This document shows positions 24,116 through 31,318 of a stretch of 58,828 nt of DNA, piece by piece. Every line of letters begins with the position of its first letter. The first letter of the stretch is position 1. Under the pieces are notes generated by a model. The model worked only from the letters and a program-made list of their open reading frames with translations. It ran no database searches and was not told the DNA's origin. This stretch comes from Bacillota bacterium (GTDB lineage Bacteria; Bacillota; Clostridia; Christensenellales; UMGS416): assembly GCA_023428265.1 (NCBI GenBank), contig JAEYYW010000090.1:1-58828 (forward strand), read 5' to 3'. The position numbers and the translations under genes are program-made.

Positions 24116-24934
24116 CTAATACAAAAACCCGCCGCCATAGATCCTATCCAGCACAATCGCCGCGGCCAGCGCCAGCATCACGCAGGATGCCCACAGATCC
24201 ACCATGGAAAACTTCAGCACCTTCATGCGGGTGCGGCCGGCGCCGCCCTTGTAGCAGCGCGCTTCCATCGCCATGGCCAGCTCGTCAGCCCGACGGAAGG
24301 CGGACACAAACAGCGGCACCAGCAGCGGCACCATGTTGCGGGCGCGGGCCAGGATGTTGCCGGACTCAAAGTCGGCCCCGCGGCTGGCCTGGGCCTTCAT
24401 GATCTTGTCGGTCTCCTCCAGCAGCGTGGGGATGAAGCGGAGGGCAATCGTCATCATCATCGCCAGCTCATGCACCGGCAGCTTGATTCTTTTCAGCGGG
24501 TTCAGCAGTGTCTCGATGCCGTCGGTGAGCGCCAGCGGCGATGTGGTCAGCAGCATCACCTGCGTGCCCAGGATCAAGAAGACCAGCCGCAGCGCCATAA
24601 ACACCGCCTGCTGCACGCCCAGGTCGGTCACGGTGAAGACCCACCAGCTCCACCAGACCGAGCCGTTGCTGGTAAAGAGCATGTTCACCACCACGGTGAA
24701 CACAATGATGAACAGGATGGGTTTCAGGCCCTTCAGCAAATAGCGCACCCGGATGCCGGACAGCCCAGCCCCCAGCGCCACAAACAGAAACGCCGCCAGA
24801 TAACCCAGCAAGCTCTGGATGATGAAAATCAGCGTGATATAAACAGCCGCCAGTATGATCTTGGTGCGGGGGTCCAGCCGGTGCACCGGCGAGTCGCCGG
24901 GGAAGTATTGGCCCAGCGTGATGTTGTTAAGCAT
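24116..24934 (-). CDS. ecfT: Energy-coupling factor transporter transmembrane protein EcfT
   Basis: A 272-residue membrane protein linking the ECF ATPases to vitamin-binding S components. It has about five or six hydrophobic helices and two cytoplasmic coupling motifs, QASRGADF near residue 175 and MEARCYKGG near residue 220 (the Ala-Arg-Gly type). The ATG at 24934 overlaps the end of ecfA2 by eight bases. RibU, encoded at 48743, is a candidate client. Confidence 0.94.
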   Translation of the reverse strand: MLNNITLGQYFPGDSPVHRLDPRTKIILAAVYITLIFIIQSLLGYLAAFLFVALGAGLSGIRVRYLLKGLKPILFIIVFTVVVNMLFTSNGSVWWSWWVFTVTDLGVQQAVFMALRLVFLILGTQVMLLTTSPLALTDGIETLLNPLKRIKLPVHELAMMMTIALRFIPTLLEETDKIMKAQASRGADFESGNILARARNMVPLLVPLFVSAFRRADELAMAMEARCYKGGAGRTRMKVLKFSMVDLWASCVMLALAAAIVLDRIYGGGFLY

Positions 24935-25781
24935 GGCGGGCCAGCCTTTCCACGATCCAGTCGCGCATCTCCCCAAGCGTCATGATGCTGCCCGGCACGT
25001 CCTCACCCCTCGCGCGGAGCTCGGCGGTGAGCTGTGCCACAGCGGGGATGTCCAGGCCCATCTCCCGCAGCCGCGCTGCCTGGGCAAAGACCTCTCTCGG
25101 CGTGCCGTCGATGGCCACCTCGCCGTGATTCATCACGATCACGCGGGCTGCCACCCTCGCTACCTCGTCCATGCTGTGGGAAACCATGATCACGGTGCAG
25201 TGCCGCTCCTCATGGATGCGCCGCACCAGCGCCAGCACTTCCTCGCGGCCCCGTGGGTCCAGGCCCGCTGTGGGCTCATCTAGGATCAGCACCTGCGGCT
25301 CCATCGCCAGCACGCCGGCGATTGCCACGCGGCGGCGCTGCCCTCCGGAAAGTTCAAAGGGCGAGCGGGCAAGGATCTCGTCGCCGGTCAGGCCCACCTG
25401 CGTGAGCGCGCGGAGCACCCGCTCCCGGATCTCCTGCTCGGTCAGGCCCATATTTTTCGGGCCGAAACCCACATCCTTCTCAACCGTCTCCTCAAACAAC
25501 TGGTGCTCGGGGTACTGAAACACCAGCCCCACCAGCCGGCGGAGCTTTTTCAGATCGGCTTTCACCGCCGTATCGATGCCGTCCACGACCACGCGGCCCT
25601 GTGTGGGCTTCAGCAAGCCGTTGATGTGCTGGATCAATGTGCTCTTGCCGCTGCCGGTGTGACCGATCATGCCCACGAACGAACCGCTGTCAATCGTGAG
25701 GTTGATATCCCGGATCGCCGTGGTCATGAAGGGGCTGCCCGGCATGAACACATGCGTTAAGTTTTCGATAACAATTGCCAT
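24927..25781 (-). CDS. ecfA2: Energy-coupling factor transporter ATPase EcfA2
   Basis: A 284-residue ABC ATPase. Walker A is GHTGSGKST, Q-loop VFQYPEHQLF, signature LSGGQRRRVAIAGVLA, Walker B LILDEPTAGLDP, H-loop MVSHSMDEV. The FQYPEHQLFEETV segment is diagnostic of ECF ATPases. It works as a heterodimer with EcfA1. The start overlaps the end of ecfA1 by 25 bases, so translation is coupled. Confidence 0.95.
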   Translation of the reverse strand: MAIVIENLTHVFMPGSPFMTTAIRDINLTIDSGSFVGMIGHTGSGKSTLIQHINGLLKPTQGRVVVDGIDTAVKADLKKLRRLVGLVFQYPEHQLFEETVEKDVGFGPKNMGLTEQEIRERVLRALTQVGLTGDEILARSPFELSGGQRRRVAIAGVLAMEPQVLILDEPTAGLDPRGREEVLALVRRIHEERHCTVIMVSHSMDEVARVAARVIVMNHGEVAIDGTPREVFAQAARLREMGLDIPAVAQLTAELRARGEDVPGSIMTLGEMRDWIVERLARHA

Positions 25782-26617
25782 AAAGACTCGGCCATCTCCT
25801 CCACTGAAAGTATGCTGCCCGGCAGATCCACACCGGCCTCTCCGAGCATGGCCTTCAGATCGGCCATCGGCGGCACATCCAGGCCCATCGCCCTGAGCTC
25901 TTCCCGGTGGGCAAACACTGCCGCGGGCTCTCCCTCAAGCGCCACGCGGCCCTCATCCATCACCACCACGGTGTCGGCCATGGCGGCTTCCTCCATGAAA
26001 TGGGTGATCAGGATCACCGTGATGCCCTCATCCCGCAGATACCCGATGGACCGCAGCACCTGGCGGCGGCCCTTGGGGTCCAGCATCGCCGTGGGCTCGT
26101 CCATCACCACAACCTCGGGCTTCAGGGCCAACACGCCGGCGATGGCCACCCGTTGCTTCTGGCCGCCGGAAAGCATGTGGGGCGCTTTCTGGGCGTGCTG
26201 TGTCATGTGCACTGTTTCCAGCGCTTCATCCACACGGCGGCGGATTTCGGTGCGCTCCACGCCCAGGTTTTCCGGGCCGAAGGCCACGTCGTCTTCCACC
26301 ACGGTGGCGACGATCTGGTTGTCCGGGTTCTGGAACACCATGCCGGCGGTGCGGCGGATCTCCCACAGCAGGCCCTCGTCGGCGGTGTTCATGCCTTTCA
26401 CCCACACGGTGCCGGCACTGGGCAGCAGCAGGGCGTTGAAGTGCCGGGCCAGAGTGGATTTGCCGCTGCCGTTGTGGCCCAGCACCGCGATGAACTGGCC
26501 CTTGCGGGCCTGGAAATCAACACCCGAAAGGGCAGGCGGCGAAGGCGCCTCCCCCTCATGGGCGGGGTAGCTATAGGAGACGCCCCTGGCGTCAATCATC
26601 AGTTCGTTGCTGCTCAT
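25757..26617 (-). CDS. ecfA1: Energy-coupling factor transporter ATPase EcfA1
   Basis: A 286-residue ABC ATPase. Walker A LGHNGSGKST, Q-loop VFQNPDNQIVA, signature LSGGQKQRVAIAGVLA, Walker B VVMDEPTAMLDP, H-loop LITHFMEEA. The FQNPDNQ segment is diagnostic of ECF A1 subunits. First gene of ecfA1-ecfA2-ecfT. GGAGAGG lies just before the ATG. Confidence 0.95.
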   Translation of the reverse strand: MSSNELMIDARGVSYSYPAHEGEAPSPPALSGVDFQARKGQFIAVLGHNGSGKSTLARHFNALLLPSAGTVWVKGMNTADEGLLWEIRRTAGMVFQNPDNQIVATVVEDDVAFGPENLGVERTEIRRRVDEALETVHMTQHAQKAPHMLSGGQKQRVAIAGVLALKPEVVVMDEPTAMLDPKGRRQVLRSIGYLRDEGITVILITHFMEEAAMADTVVVMDEGRVALEGEPAAVFAHREELRAMGLDVPPMADLKAMLGEAGVDLPGSILSVEEMAESLWQLLSKT

Positions 26618-26645
26618 GTCCTCTCCAATGGATACCTATCTGATT

Positions 26646-26674
26646 ATTTTACATCATTTTCCGGAAGAGATAAA
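26646..26674 (-). promoter_or_regulatory. Probable promoter of ecfA1-A2-T
   Basis: Minus strand TTTATC, 17-base spacer, TAAAAT, about 30 bases before the ecfA1 start. The -35 is a partial match. Confidence 0.45.
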
Positions 26675-26715
26675 GAAGATGCTGGGGAGCCCCCGGATTT
26701 CTTCTGAAGACATGT

Positions 26716-26739
26716 AAAAGGGGGAGCACTCGCCCCCCC
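26716..26739 (-). terminator. Intrinsic terminator of the amidohydrolase operon
   Basis: A 7-bp G/C stem with a GAGT loop followed by TTTT on the minus strand, about 20 bases after the amidohydrolase stop. Confidence 0.65.
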
Positions 26740-26759
26740 TCACGGATCGTATCACCGGC

Positions 26760-27866
26760 TCAAAGCGAGCCCATTGCATCAAGCCGCTTCGCCGCCTCCA
26801 GCACCTCTTGCTTGTTCGGCTCCGGCAACTCTTCAAAACAGCGCACCGTTTCATAGAGCTGCTCGCAATAAGCAGCTGCCTTTTTCGGGTTCAGCGGCTT
26901 GGGGTCGCACATGCGGAGGAAACCCTGCCGGTAGATTTTGCGCAGCGCCTCCTCCGGAAAGGGCCCGACGCCCTTCATGTCAAAGCCATATTTGGGCACG
27001 AAAAATGTCTCATCGGTCTCAAAAAACCGGCGGAACAGGAGGATGTTGTGAAACGGATCCGACTCGGTGTCGTTGTCGGTGCCCAGAAACACCCTGTCCT
27101 GATAGGCGATCAGGAAGTCCCTGGTGCGCCGCACATTTTGTGCGAAGTGGTAATATATCTCATACACAGGGGTCAAATCCACACTGACCGTGGGGTGCCT
27201 GTCCAAAAAGCCCGCCAGGCGGTCCAGGTCATTGCTCCTATAGAACATGTGCGGAAATGTGATCCGGAGCCCCGGGTGGCGGTTGAGCGCGCGCTCGATC
27301 TGCGCATATTTGGCCTCCATCACCTCCGCCGGGATGCCGGGGCGGCTGCCGGCGTCGTCATCGGCACCGGGGCGATACACCAAGAACGGCGGGCACTGCA
27401 CATGCCTGTTTTTGGCGAGAACCCGCCGCGGCGGATATTCCGTCGTCGCGCCCACATGGTAGAGCACCGGGAACCCGGTCTGCTCCAGCAGGTCAAACAA
27501 CGGGGCAAACAGCGGCGCGTCCAGAGGGGTTTCCCCGGCGTTGCCGTCGGCCAGCTTCAATCCGTCGGCGCCGGCTTCAATGAACCCCTCCACCTGCTTG
27601 CGGATGCCCTCCGGCGTGTGTCCAAAGCCCTCAAACTCAATGGCCGGGTGCAGATAGACGGAGAACTTGTCCGGGTGCTGGGCCTTGAGCAGCAGCGCGC
27701 CGGCATCGGCCGTGCAGATGGCGCGGTTCAGCTTCACGCACAGCAGATTCTCTCCGTCAATGCCCGCCGCCGACAGATGATCCAGGCCCTTGCGTAAATA
27801 CAGATCCAGACCGCAGCCGCCGTGGGTGTGTACATGGGCGTCATAGATCCCGCCGTTGAACTTCAT
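26760..27866 (-). CDS. Amidohydrolase-family (TIM-barrel metal-dependent hydrolase) protein
   Basis: A 368-residue enzyme of the amidohydrolase_2-like superfamily. Visible metal-site elements are DAHVHTH near residue 9, LYHVG near 160, TFPHMF near 225 and LGTDND near 290. Members hydrolyse or decarboxylate small carboxylates and cyclic amides; the substrate is not evident. The ATG at 27866 overlaps the zinc-ribbon stop as ATGA, with GGAG five bases upstream. Last gene of a five-gene operon with two regulator-like proteins and a CMD-fold protein. Confidence 0.8.
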   Translation of the reverse strand: MKFNGGIYDAHVHTHGGCGLDLYLRKGLDHLSAAGIDGENLLCVKLNRAICTADAGALLLKAQHPDKFSVYLHPAIEFEGFGHTPEGIRKQVEGFIEAGADGLKLADGNAGETPLDAPLFAPLFDLLEQTGFPVLYHVGATTEYPPRRVLAKNRHVQCPPFLVYRPGADDDAGSRPGIPAEVMEAKYAQIERALNRHPGLRITFPHMFYRSNDLDRLAGFLDRHPTVSVDLTPVYEIYYHFAQNVRRTRDFLIAYQDRVFLGTDNDTESDPFHNILLFRRFFETDETFFVPKYGFDMKGVGPFPEEALRKIYRQGFLRMCDPKPLNPKKAAAYCEQLYETVRCFEELPEPNKQEVLEAAKRLDAMGSL

Positions 27867-28105
27867 GACAACTCCTTCCATGCCGGTAGCCGCGACAGTG
27901 AGACCTTTGCCACGGTGCGGGCAGCCTCGCGGTCCAGCCCCTGCGTGCGCACGAGGAACTCAATGGTGTTTTCCAGCTTTTCCGGATAGGTCTGCATTGT
28001 GCCGTCTGGCCGGGCGCAATATATGCAATACTCCCTGGCCTCATCTTCCATGGGATAGTCAGACGGCTTGGTCATCGGCATGCCGCAGGCAATGCAGGTT
28101 TTCAT
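27863..28105 (-). CDS. Small zinc-ribbon protein
   Basis: An 80-residue protein with CIACGMPM (Cys4, Cys7) and YCIYCARPDG (Cys27, Cys30), matching the putative zinc-ribbon family (Zn_ribbon_2 type). The helical tail has TIEFLVRTQGLDREAARTVA. Such domains may bind DNA, protein or simply metal. The ATG at 28105 overlaps the CMD stop as ATGA; an in-frame ATG at 28117 is an alternative. Both its ends overlap neighbours, so it is made together with them. Confidence 0.78.
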   Translation of the reverse strand: MKTCIACGMPMTKPSDYPMEDEAREYCIYCARPDGTMQTYPEKLENTIEFLVRTQGLDREAARTVAKVSLSRLPAWKELS

Positions 28106-28431
28106 GGTTTTACCCATCCCGCCCCGCGCTCATAAGCATCCAGTGCCGGCACCAGGCAGTTTGCCATGCCCTTCACACCGCACACGGTGAGCGTCATCAG
28201 CACGGTGTCGCGGATTTCTTCCCTGGTGGCGCCTTCAGCCCTGGCCATCGGCACATGGGCCGCGACAGCCCCTGCGTCGCCTTGTGACGCCTTGATGCCG
28301 ATGTAGATGAGCTGCCGGGTCTTGGCATCAAGACCGTCCAGCGCCGAGATCGCCTCAATCAGACCGTTGAACGCGGCCGCCACCTGGGGTGTTTCCTGCT
28401 GAAACAGCACAAACGGATTCTGCTCTTTCAT
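28102..28431 (-). CDS. Carboxymuconolactone decarboxylase (AhpD-fold) protein without CxxC
   Basis: A 109-residue protein of the CMD/AhpD fold: LDAKTRQLIYIGIKASQGDAG around residues 36-56, AAHVPMARAEGATREEI, and VCGVKGMANCLVPALDAYE. The active-site CxxC of AhpD-type peroxidase-reductases is absent (GDAGAVAAH stands in its place), so thiol chemistry of that kind is not expected. AAGGAAG seven bases before the ATG at 28431 fixes the start. Probably hexameric or trimeric like its relatives; role inferred only from the operon. Confidence 0.8.
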   Translation of the reverse strand: MKEQNPFVLFQQETPQVAAAFNGLIEAISALDGLDAKTRQLIYIGIKASQGDAGAVAAHVPMARAEGATREEIRDTVLMTLTVCGVKGMANCLVPALDAYERGAGWVKP

Positions 28432-28435
28432 ATTG

Positions 28436-28639
28436 TTACTTCCTTTCATAGATGTCCACTCCAAGATGGAGCATGGCCTGCGCACCGGGTTCCGTGAGGT
28501 GATACACCGTTTCACGGCCATCCTCCGGCTCCAGCCACCCCAGCTCCAGCAAACGCTCAAACAGCCGGTTGCCCAGCGTGCCGCCCAAGTGGCCGTAACA
28601 GGACCGGGCCTTCAGCACTTTGTGACCGTTCTCAGCCAT
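28436..28639 (-). CDS. ArsR-type C-terminal domain protein lacking the helix-turn-helix
   Basis: A 67-residue protein with ARSCYGHLGGTLGNRLFE near residues 10-27, LLELGWLE and VYHLTEPGAQAMLHLGVDI. This pattern is what I know from the C-terminal half of longer ArsR-family regulators (ARTCYxHLAGRLG...LTxxGxxxLxxLGID). The DNA-binding half is missing. The ATG overlaps the TetR stop by eight bases and the stop is four bases before the CMD gene. It may be a stand-alone ligand or metal sensor, or a partner of the TetR protein. The assignment is by motif memory. Confidence 0.6.
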   Translation of the reverse strand: MAENGHKVLKARSCYGHLGGTLGNRLFERLLELGWLEPEDGRETVYHLTEPGAQAMLHLGVDIYERK

Positions 28640-29240
28640 GGCTCCCCCTCTCCGCCGCCTGCGGCAGCATTTGCAGATAGGCATTGACCAGTGTCTCCCC
28701 ATAACGCGCAATCACGTTGCCTTCCGGTGCGAACAGATCGCCGTTGGCCAGGTAATAATGCACCAGCGCCACCCATTGGTTAAAAAGCAGATGAACCGGT
28801 GTGTACGCTTGCCCCGCTGGGCCCGCCTCACGCTCCAGGGTTTTGCGGAAATGGTGTGACACTGCCGACTGTATGGCAACCCACCCGGCTGCGGCTTCCG
28901 GCGGGAGCTGCCGCCGCTCAATCACCAGGCGGGTGTAAAACGCCTCATACTCGCCAATGCCGGCAAGGTGAGCCCGCAAAAGGTCTCTCATGCTGCCGCA
29001 GGATTCGGCAAGCTGATGGGTGCGTTGGGCAATCCGGCCGGCATATTCATTGACCACCTCGCAGATCAGCTCATCCTGGGTGTGAAAGTGCACAAACACT
29101 GTGCCGTGGGAGAGCCCGGCTGCCTGCGCCACGTCAGACATCCTGGCCGCTGTGATCCCCTTTTCGGAAAACACACGGCAAGCCGCTTCCAAAATGGCGG
29201 CCCTGGTTTTGTGTTTCTGCTCCTGCCGCTTCCGGCTCAT
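28632..29240 (-). CDS. TetR-family transcriptional regulator
   Basis: A 202-residue repressor. The N-terminal helix-turn-helix is KTRAAILEAACRVFSEKG, then MSDVAQAAGLSHGTVFVHF (residues 33-51). The C-terminal ligand domain is not assignable. It heads the five-gene operon ending in the amidohydrolase. Just downstream of its predicted transcription start are overlapping TGACT/AGTCA repeats that cover the ribosome binding site (GAGGAG), so autorepression is likely. Confidence 0.92.
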   Translation of the reverse strand: MSRKRQEQKHKTRAAILEAACRVFSEKGITAARMSDVAQAAGLSHGTVFVHFHTQDELICEVVNEYAGRIAQRTHQLAESCGSMRDLLRAHLAGIGEYEAFYTRLVIERRQLPPEAAAGWVAIQSAVSHHFRKTLEREAGPAGQAYTPVHLLFNQWVALVHYYLANGDLFAPEGNVIARYGETLVNAYLQMLPQAAERGSHG

Positions 29241-29247
29241 ACTATAT

Positions 29248-29267
29248 TGACTCCTCAGTCATTGACT
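29248..29267. promoter_or_regulatory. Probable TetR operator
   Basis: Three half-sites, TGACT-CCTC-AGTCA-T-TGACT, forming two overlapping inverted repeats (4-base and 1-base spacers). They lie immediately after the predicted transcription start and include the ribosome binding site of the TetR gene. Confidence 0.5.
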
Positions 29268-29275
29268 CTATAATC

Positions 29276-29304
29276 ATTATGGAGCTGCCACCGCAATTTG
29301 TCAA
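29276..29304 (-). promoter_or_regulatory. Promoter of the TetR-amidohydrolase operon
   Basis: Minus strand perfect TTGACA, 17-base spacer, CATAAT, with transcription expected to start near 29269, about 30 bases before the TetR ATG. Confidence 0.7.
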
Positions 29305-29310
29305 TAAGCG

Positions 29311-29352
29311 GTAATAAAAAACCCATGCCCGGCAGTCAGCCCCGGCATGGGT
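29311..29352 (-). terminator. Intrinsic terminator after the SGNH hydrolase gene
   Basis: On the minus strand the arms ACCCATGCC and GGCATGGGT are followed by TTTTTTATT, about 20 bases after the stop codon at 29373. It insulates the TetR operon from upstream transcription. Confidence 0.85.
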
Positions 29353-29372
29353 GGATGGATCTCGCTTTTCTG

Positions 29373-30068
29373 TTACACAAACTGCTCCGCATACTCCAGA
29401 AACACAGTTTCCATCAGCGCGTGCCCCTTCTGGTTCGGGTGGATGCCGTCGGCACAGAGCAGCTCACCGGGCCGGCGCACCGACAGGAACGCATCGCGGA
29501 TATCCACAAAATGGCAGTTGTGCTTGCGGGCCAGCGTGGAAATGGCGTTGCTGTAGCGCTCATGCCAGCGGTAAATATGCTGCACATCGCCCAGCCACTG
29601 AAGGATGTTATCACGGCTCAGGCCATTGCGCGTGATCCAGTCAAAATAACGCTCTGCGTCCAGCGGCGGCAGCGAAACCAGAACCGGCTCGATGCCCTTG
29701 GCCCGCACCGCCCCGATCATATCGGTGTAACACTGCGTAAAAGTTTCCAGCGGCGTCTTGGGGATGTGCTCCTCCTCGGGTGCGGCGGCCACCTCGGCCC
29801 AGTCAAAATCGCAGTCATTGCCGCCGTATTCCAGAATCGCGGCGGAGAATTCGGCATCCGTCTCCAGAGCGCGGCTCAAGAAGCGCATGCCCTTCGGCGC
29901 GGTGCAGCCGAATTTGGAGTTGTTTTTGATGCTCACGCCGATTTTCTGAGCCAGCGAAACAGCGGCATTGTTTTCCAGAATGGAGTAGCGGCCCTGCTTT
30001 TCATCCAGAACGACACCCTGTAGCAAGGAATCGCCCCACACACCGATGCTTCGCAGCAACTTTTTCAT
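29373..30068 (-). CDS. SGNH/GDSL-family hydrolase
   Basis: A 231-residue hydrolase with VWGDSLLQG (nucleophile near Ser14), the glycine region GCTAPKGM, EYGGNDCDFD as the asparagine block, and DGIHPNQKGH holding Asp and His of the triad. No signal peptide. It is not closely similar to the SGNH protein at 115-771. The ATG at 30068 has GGTGGTG upstream; a GTG at 30080 is the alternative. Monocistronic, behind a promoter embedded in palindromes. Confidence 0.87.
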   Translation of the reverse strand: MKKLLRSIGVWGDSLLQGVVLDEKQGRYSILENNAAVSLAQKIGVSIKNNSKFGCTAPKGMRFLSRALETDAEFSAAILEYGGNDCDFDWAEVAAAPEEEHIPKTPLETFTQCYTDMIGAVRAKGIEPVLVSLPPLDAERYFDWITRNGLSRDNILQWLGDVQHIYRWHERYSNAISTLARKHNCHFVDIRDAFLSVRRPGELLCADGIHPNQKGHALMETVFLEYAEQFV

Positions 30069-30096
30069 CAGGATCACCACCGTTTCATTCGTTACA

Positions 30097-30136
30097 GGTA
30101 GTATACTACCGGGTTATGTAGTTTTCAATACTACAT
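30097..30136. promoter_or_regulatory. Two palindromic operators over the SGNH promoter
   Basis: GGTAGTATACTACC at 30097-30110 covers the -10 box, and ATGTAGT-7-ACTACAT at 30116-30136 covers the -35 box. Both share the GTAGT half-site. A further half-site, GGTAGTATTGCC, lies at 30163-30174. This is a classical repressor layout; the regulator is not identified. Confidence 0.6.
30100..30128 (-). promoter_or_regulatory. Promoter of the SGNH hydrolase gene
   Basis: Minus strand TTGAAA, 17-base spacer, TATACT, about 32 bases before the start codon. Confidence 0.7.
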
Positions 30137-30231
30137 ATTGAAAAATTCTGCCACGTCCTGTTGGTAGTATTGCCAAAATGAGTCTTTCATGAACCAGAAT
30201 CAGAAATACCTGTGCACGGGGGCTGGCCCCG

Positions 30232-30264
30232 TAAAGCAAAAGCCAGGCGCTGCTGCGCCCGGCT
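30232..30264 (-). terminator. Intrinsic terminator after the GyrI-like gene
   Basis: A 10-bp stem (AGCCGGGCGC with GCGCCTGGCT) and AGCA loop, followed by TTTTGCTTT on the minus strand, 15 bases after the stop codon. Confidence 0.8.
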
Positions 30265-30278
30265 CTCCTTGATCGCGG

Positions 30279-30761
30279 TTAAGACTTCCTGACCACCGGG
30301 ACCCAAACCTCACTGCGGTAGCTGTCGTCATTGTCGCCGTCATAATACAGTTCAAAATCCGGCGTGCCGGCGTGCTGGAAGTCGCTGTTGGGCAAGAACT
30401 CGCCCATGATGCGCTGCCACACGGCCTGGATGGCCTTTGGCATCGGGCCGACACTCTCGAACACCGCCCAGGTGCTGGCCGGGATCTGAAGCTCCTCCAT
30501 CCCCGCAGGGGTGGCGACTCCGTCGTTGCCAATGCCGATCATGTATCGGAAGGTGCCGTCGTTCTGCCCGTCATAGCATACACCCAGCAGGTGCGCGCCG
30601 GTGACGGTGTTGCCTTCGAGCGCCAGCAGCGCCGGGATGTCTTTGTCATGCTCCTGCCAAAACTCAGGGACCGTCTTGTTTTGCTGCTGCTTGGCGTTGG
30701 CGAAGGTGCCGGCCAGCCCGACCACGCGGAATGCCGGTTTCTGCTCGATGCGGTAGTTCAT
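30279..30761 (-). CDS. GyrI-like (AraC effector-binding) domain protein
   Basis: A 160-residue GyrI-like small-molecule-binding domain: MNYRIEQKPAFRVVGLAG at the N-terminus, FWQEHDKDIPALLAL, YMIGIGNDG, IPASTWAVFESVGPMP, and FELYYDGDNDD near the end. AAAGGAG eight bases before the ATG allows independent translation. However, the codons upstream remain in frame with the preceding AraC fragment and read LSFSLILKGVVE, the usual linker of AraC-GyrI fusions, so this is the effector domain of a broken regulator. Whether it is still made is unknown. Confidence 0.85.
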   Translation of the reverse strand: MNYRIEQKPAFRVVGLAGTFANAKQQQNKTVPEFWQEHDKDIPALLALEGNTVTGAHLLGVCYDGQNDGTFRYMIGIGNDGVATPAGMEELQIPASTWAVFESVGPMPKAIQAVWQRIMGEFLPNSDFQHAGTPDFELYYDGDNDDSYRSEVWVPVVRKS

Positions 30762-30797
30762 TTCCACCACTCCTTTCAAAATGAGCGAGAAGGAGAG

Positions 30798-31004
30798 CTA
30801 TGTGCTCAGCTCTACAGCCGCCCGGGTCAGCCTGCGGCGGCGGATGTACTCAGACAAGGGCACATCGGTGAGCGTGGCAAACATGCGCTGAAACAACCCC
30901 GGTGGCGTGCAAGCGATGCGCGCAATCTCGTTGTAGTCCACCTCTTGGCCCAGATGCTCCTCGATATAGTCCAGAGCCCGGTTCATCCGTGCCAGCCAGT
31001 CCAT
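30798..31004 (-). pseudogene. AraC-family regulator, N-terminal fragment of a deleted gene
   Basis: Sixty-eight residues matching the first helix-turn-helix of AraC proteins that carry a GyrI domain: MDWLARMNRALDYIEEHLG, DYNEIARIA, GLFQRMFATLTDVPLSEYIR, RRRLTRAAVELST, then TAG. Expected next are about 45-50 residues forming the second helix-turn-helix; they are absent. After the stop the same frame continues directly into the linker and GyrI domain at 30761. An internal deletion that also created a stop explains this. GAGGAGG seven bases before the ATG is intact. Confidence 0.8.
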
Positions 31005-31220
31005 TGGCTCGCCTCCTCGTTGTGGTGACATGATACCGCATATCAGGATAGCACACCCAAGAGTTGGTGTACAAAAAAACAAGGAAATACAGATGGTAAT
31101 TCCTCCCCGCCGAATACTGATAATTACCGGAAACGCTTGGTGAAAAGACCCGCTGATGCAGCACAAAGGGGGATGAATGACTGGATGCAAAGGGATTAGG
31201 TTTGCATGAAACCCCCATTA

Positions 31221-31249
31221 TTGCTAATTTAACAAAAAAGTTGTATACT
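31221..31249 (+). promoter_or_regulatory. Promoter of the small basic protein gene
   Basis: TTGCTA, 17-base spacer, TATACT, about 63 bases before the ATG at 31319. It lies in the 314-base divergent gap 31005-31318, which is AT-rich and otherwise shows no gene. Confidence 0.65.
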
Positions 31250-31318
31250 AAAGATCCAACTTAGCATGTTCGACTATTTGGCACGTTGGTTGAACTGGCA
31301 GTAACATTTGGAGGGCAC

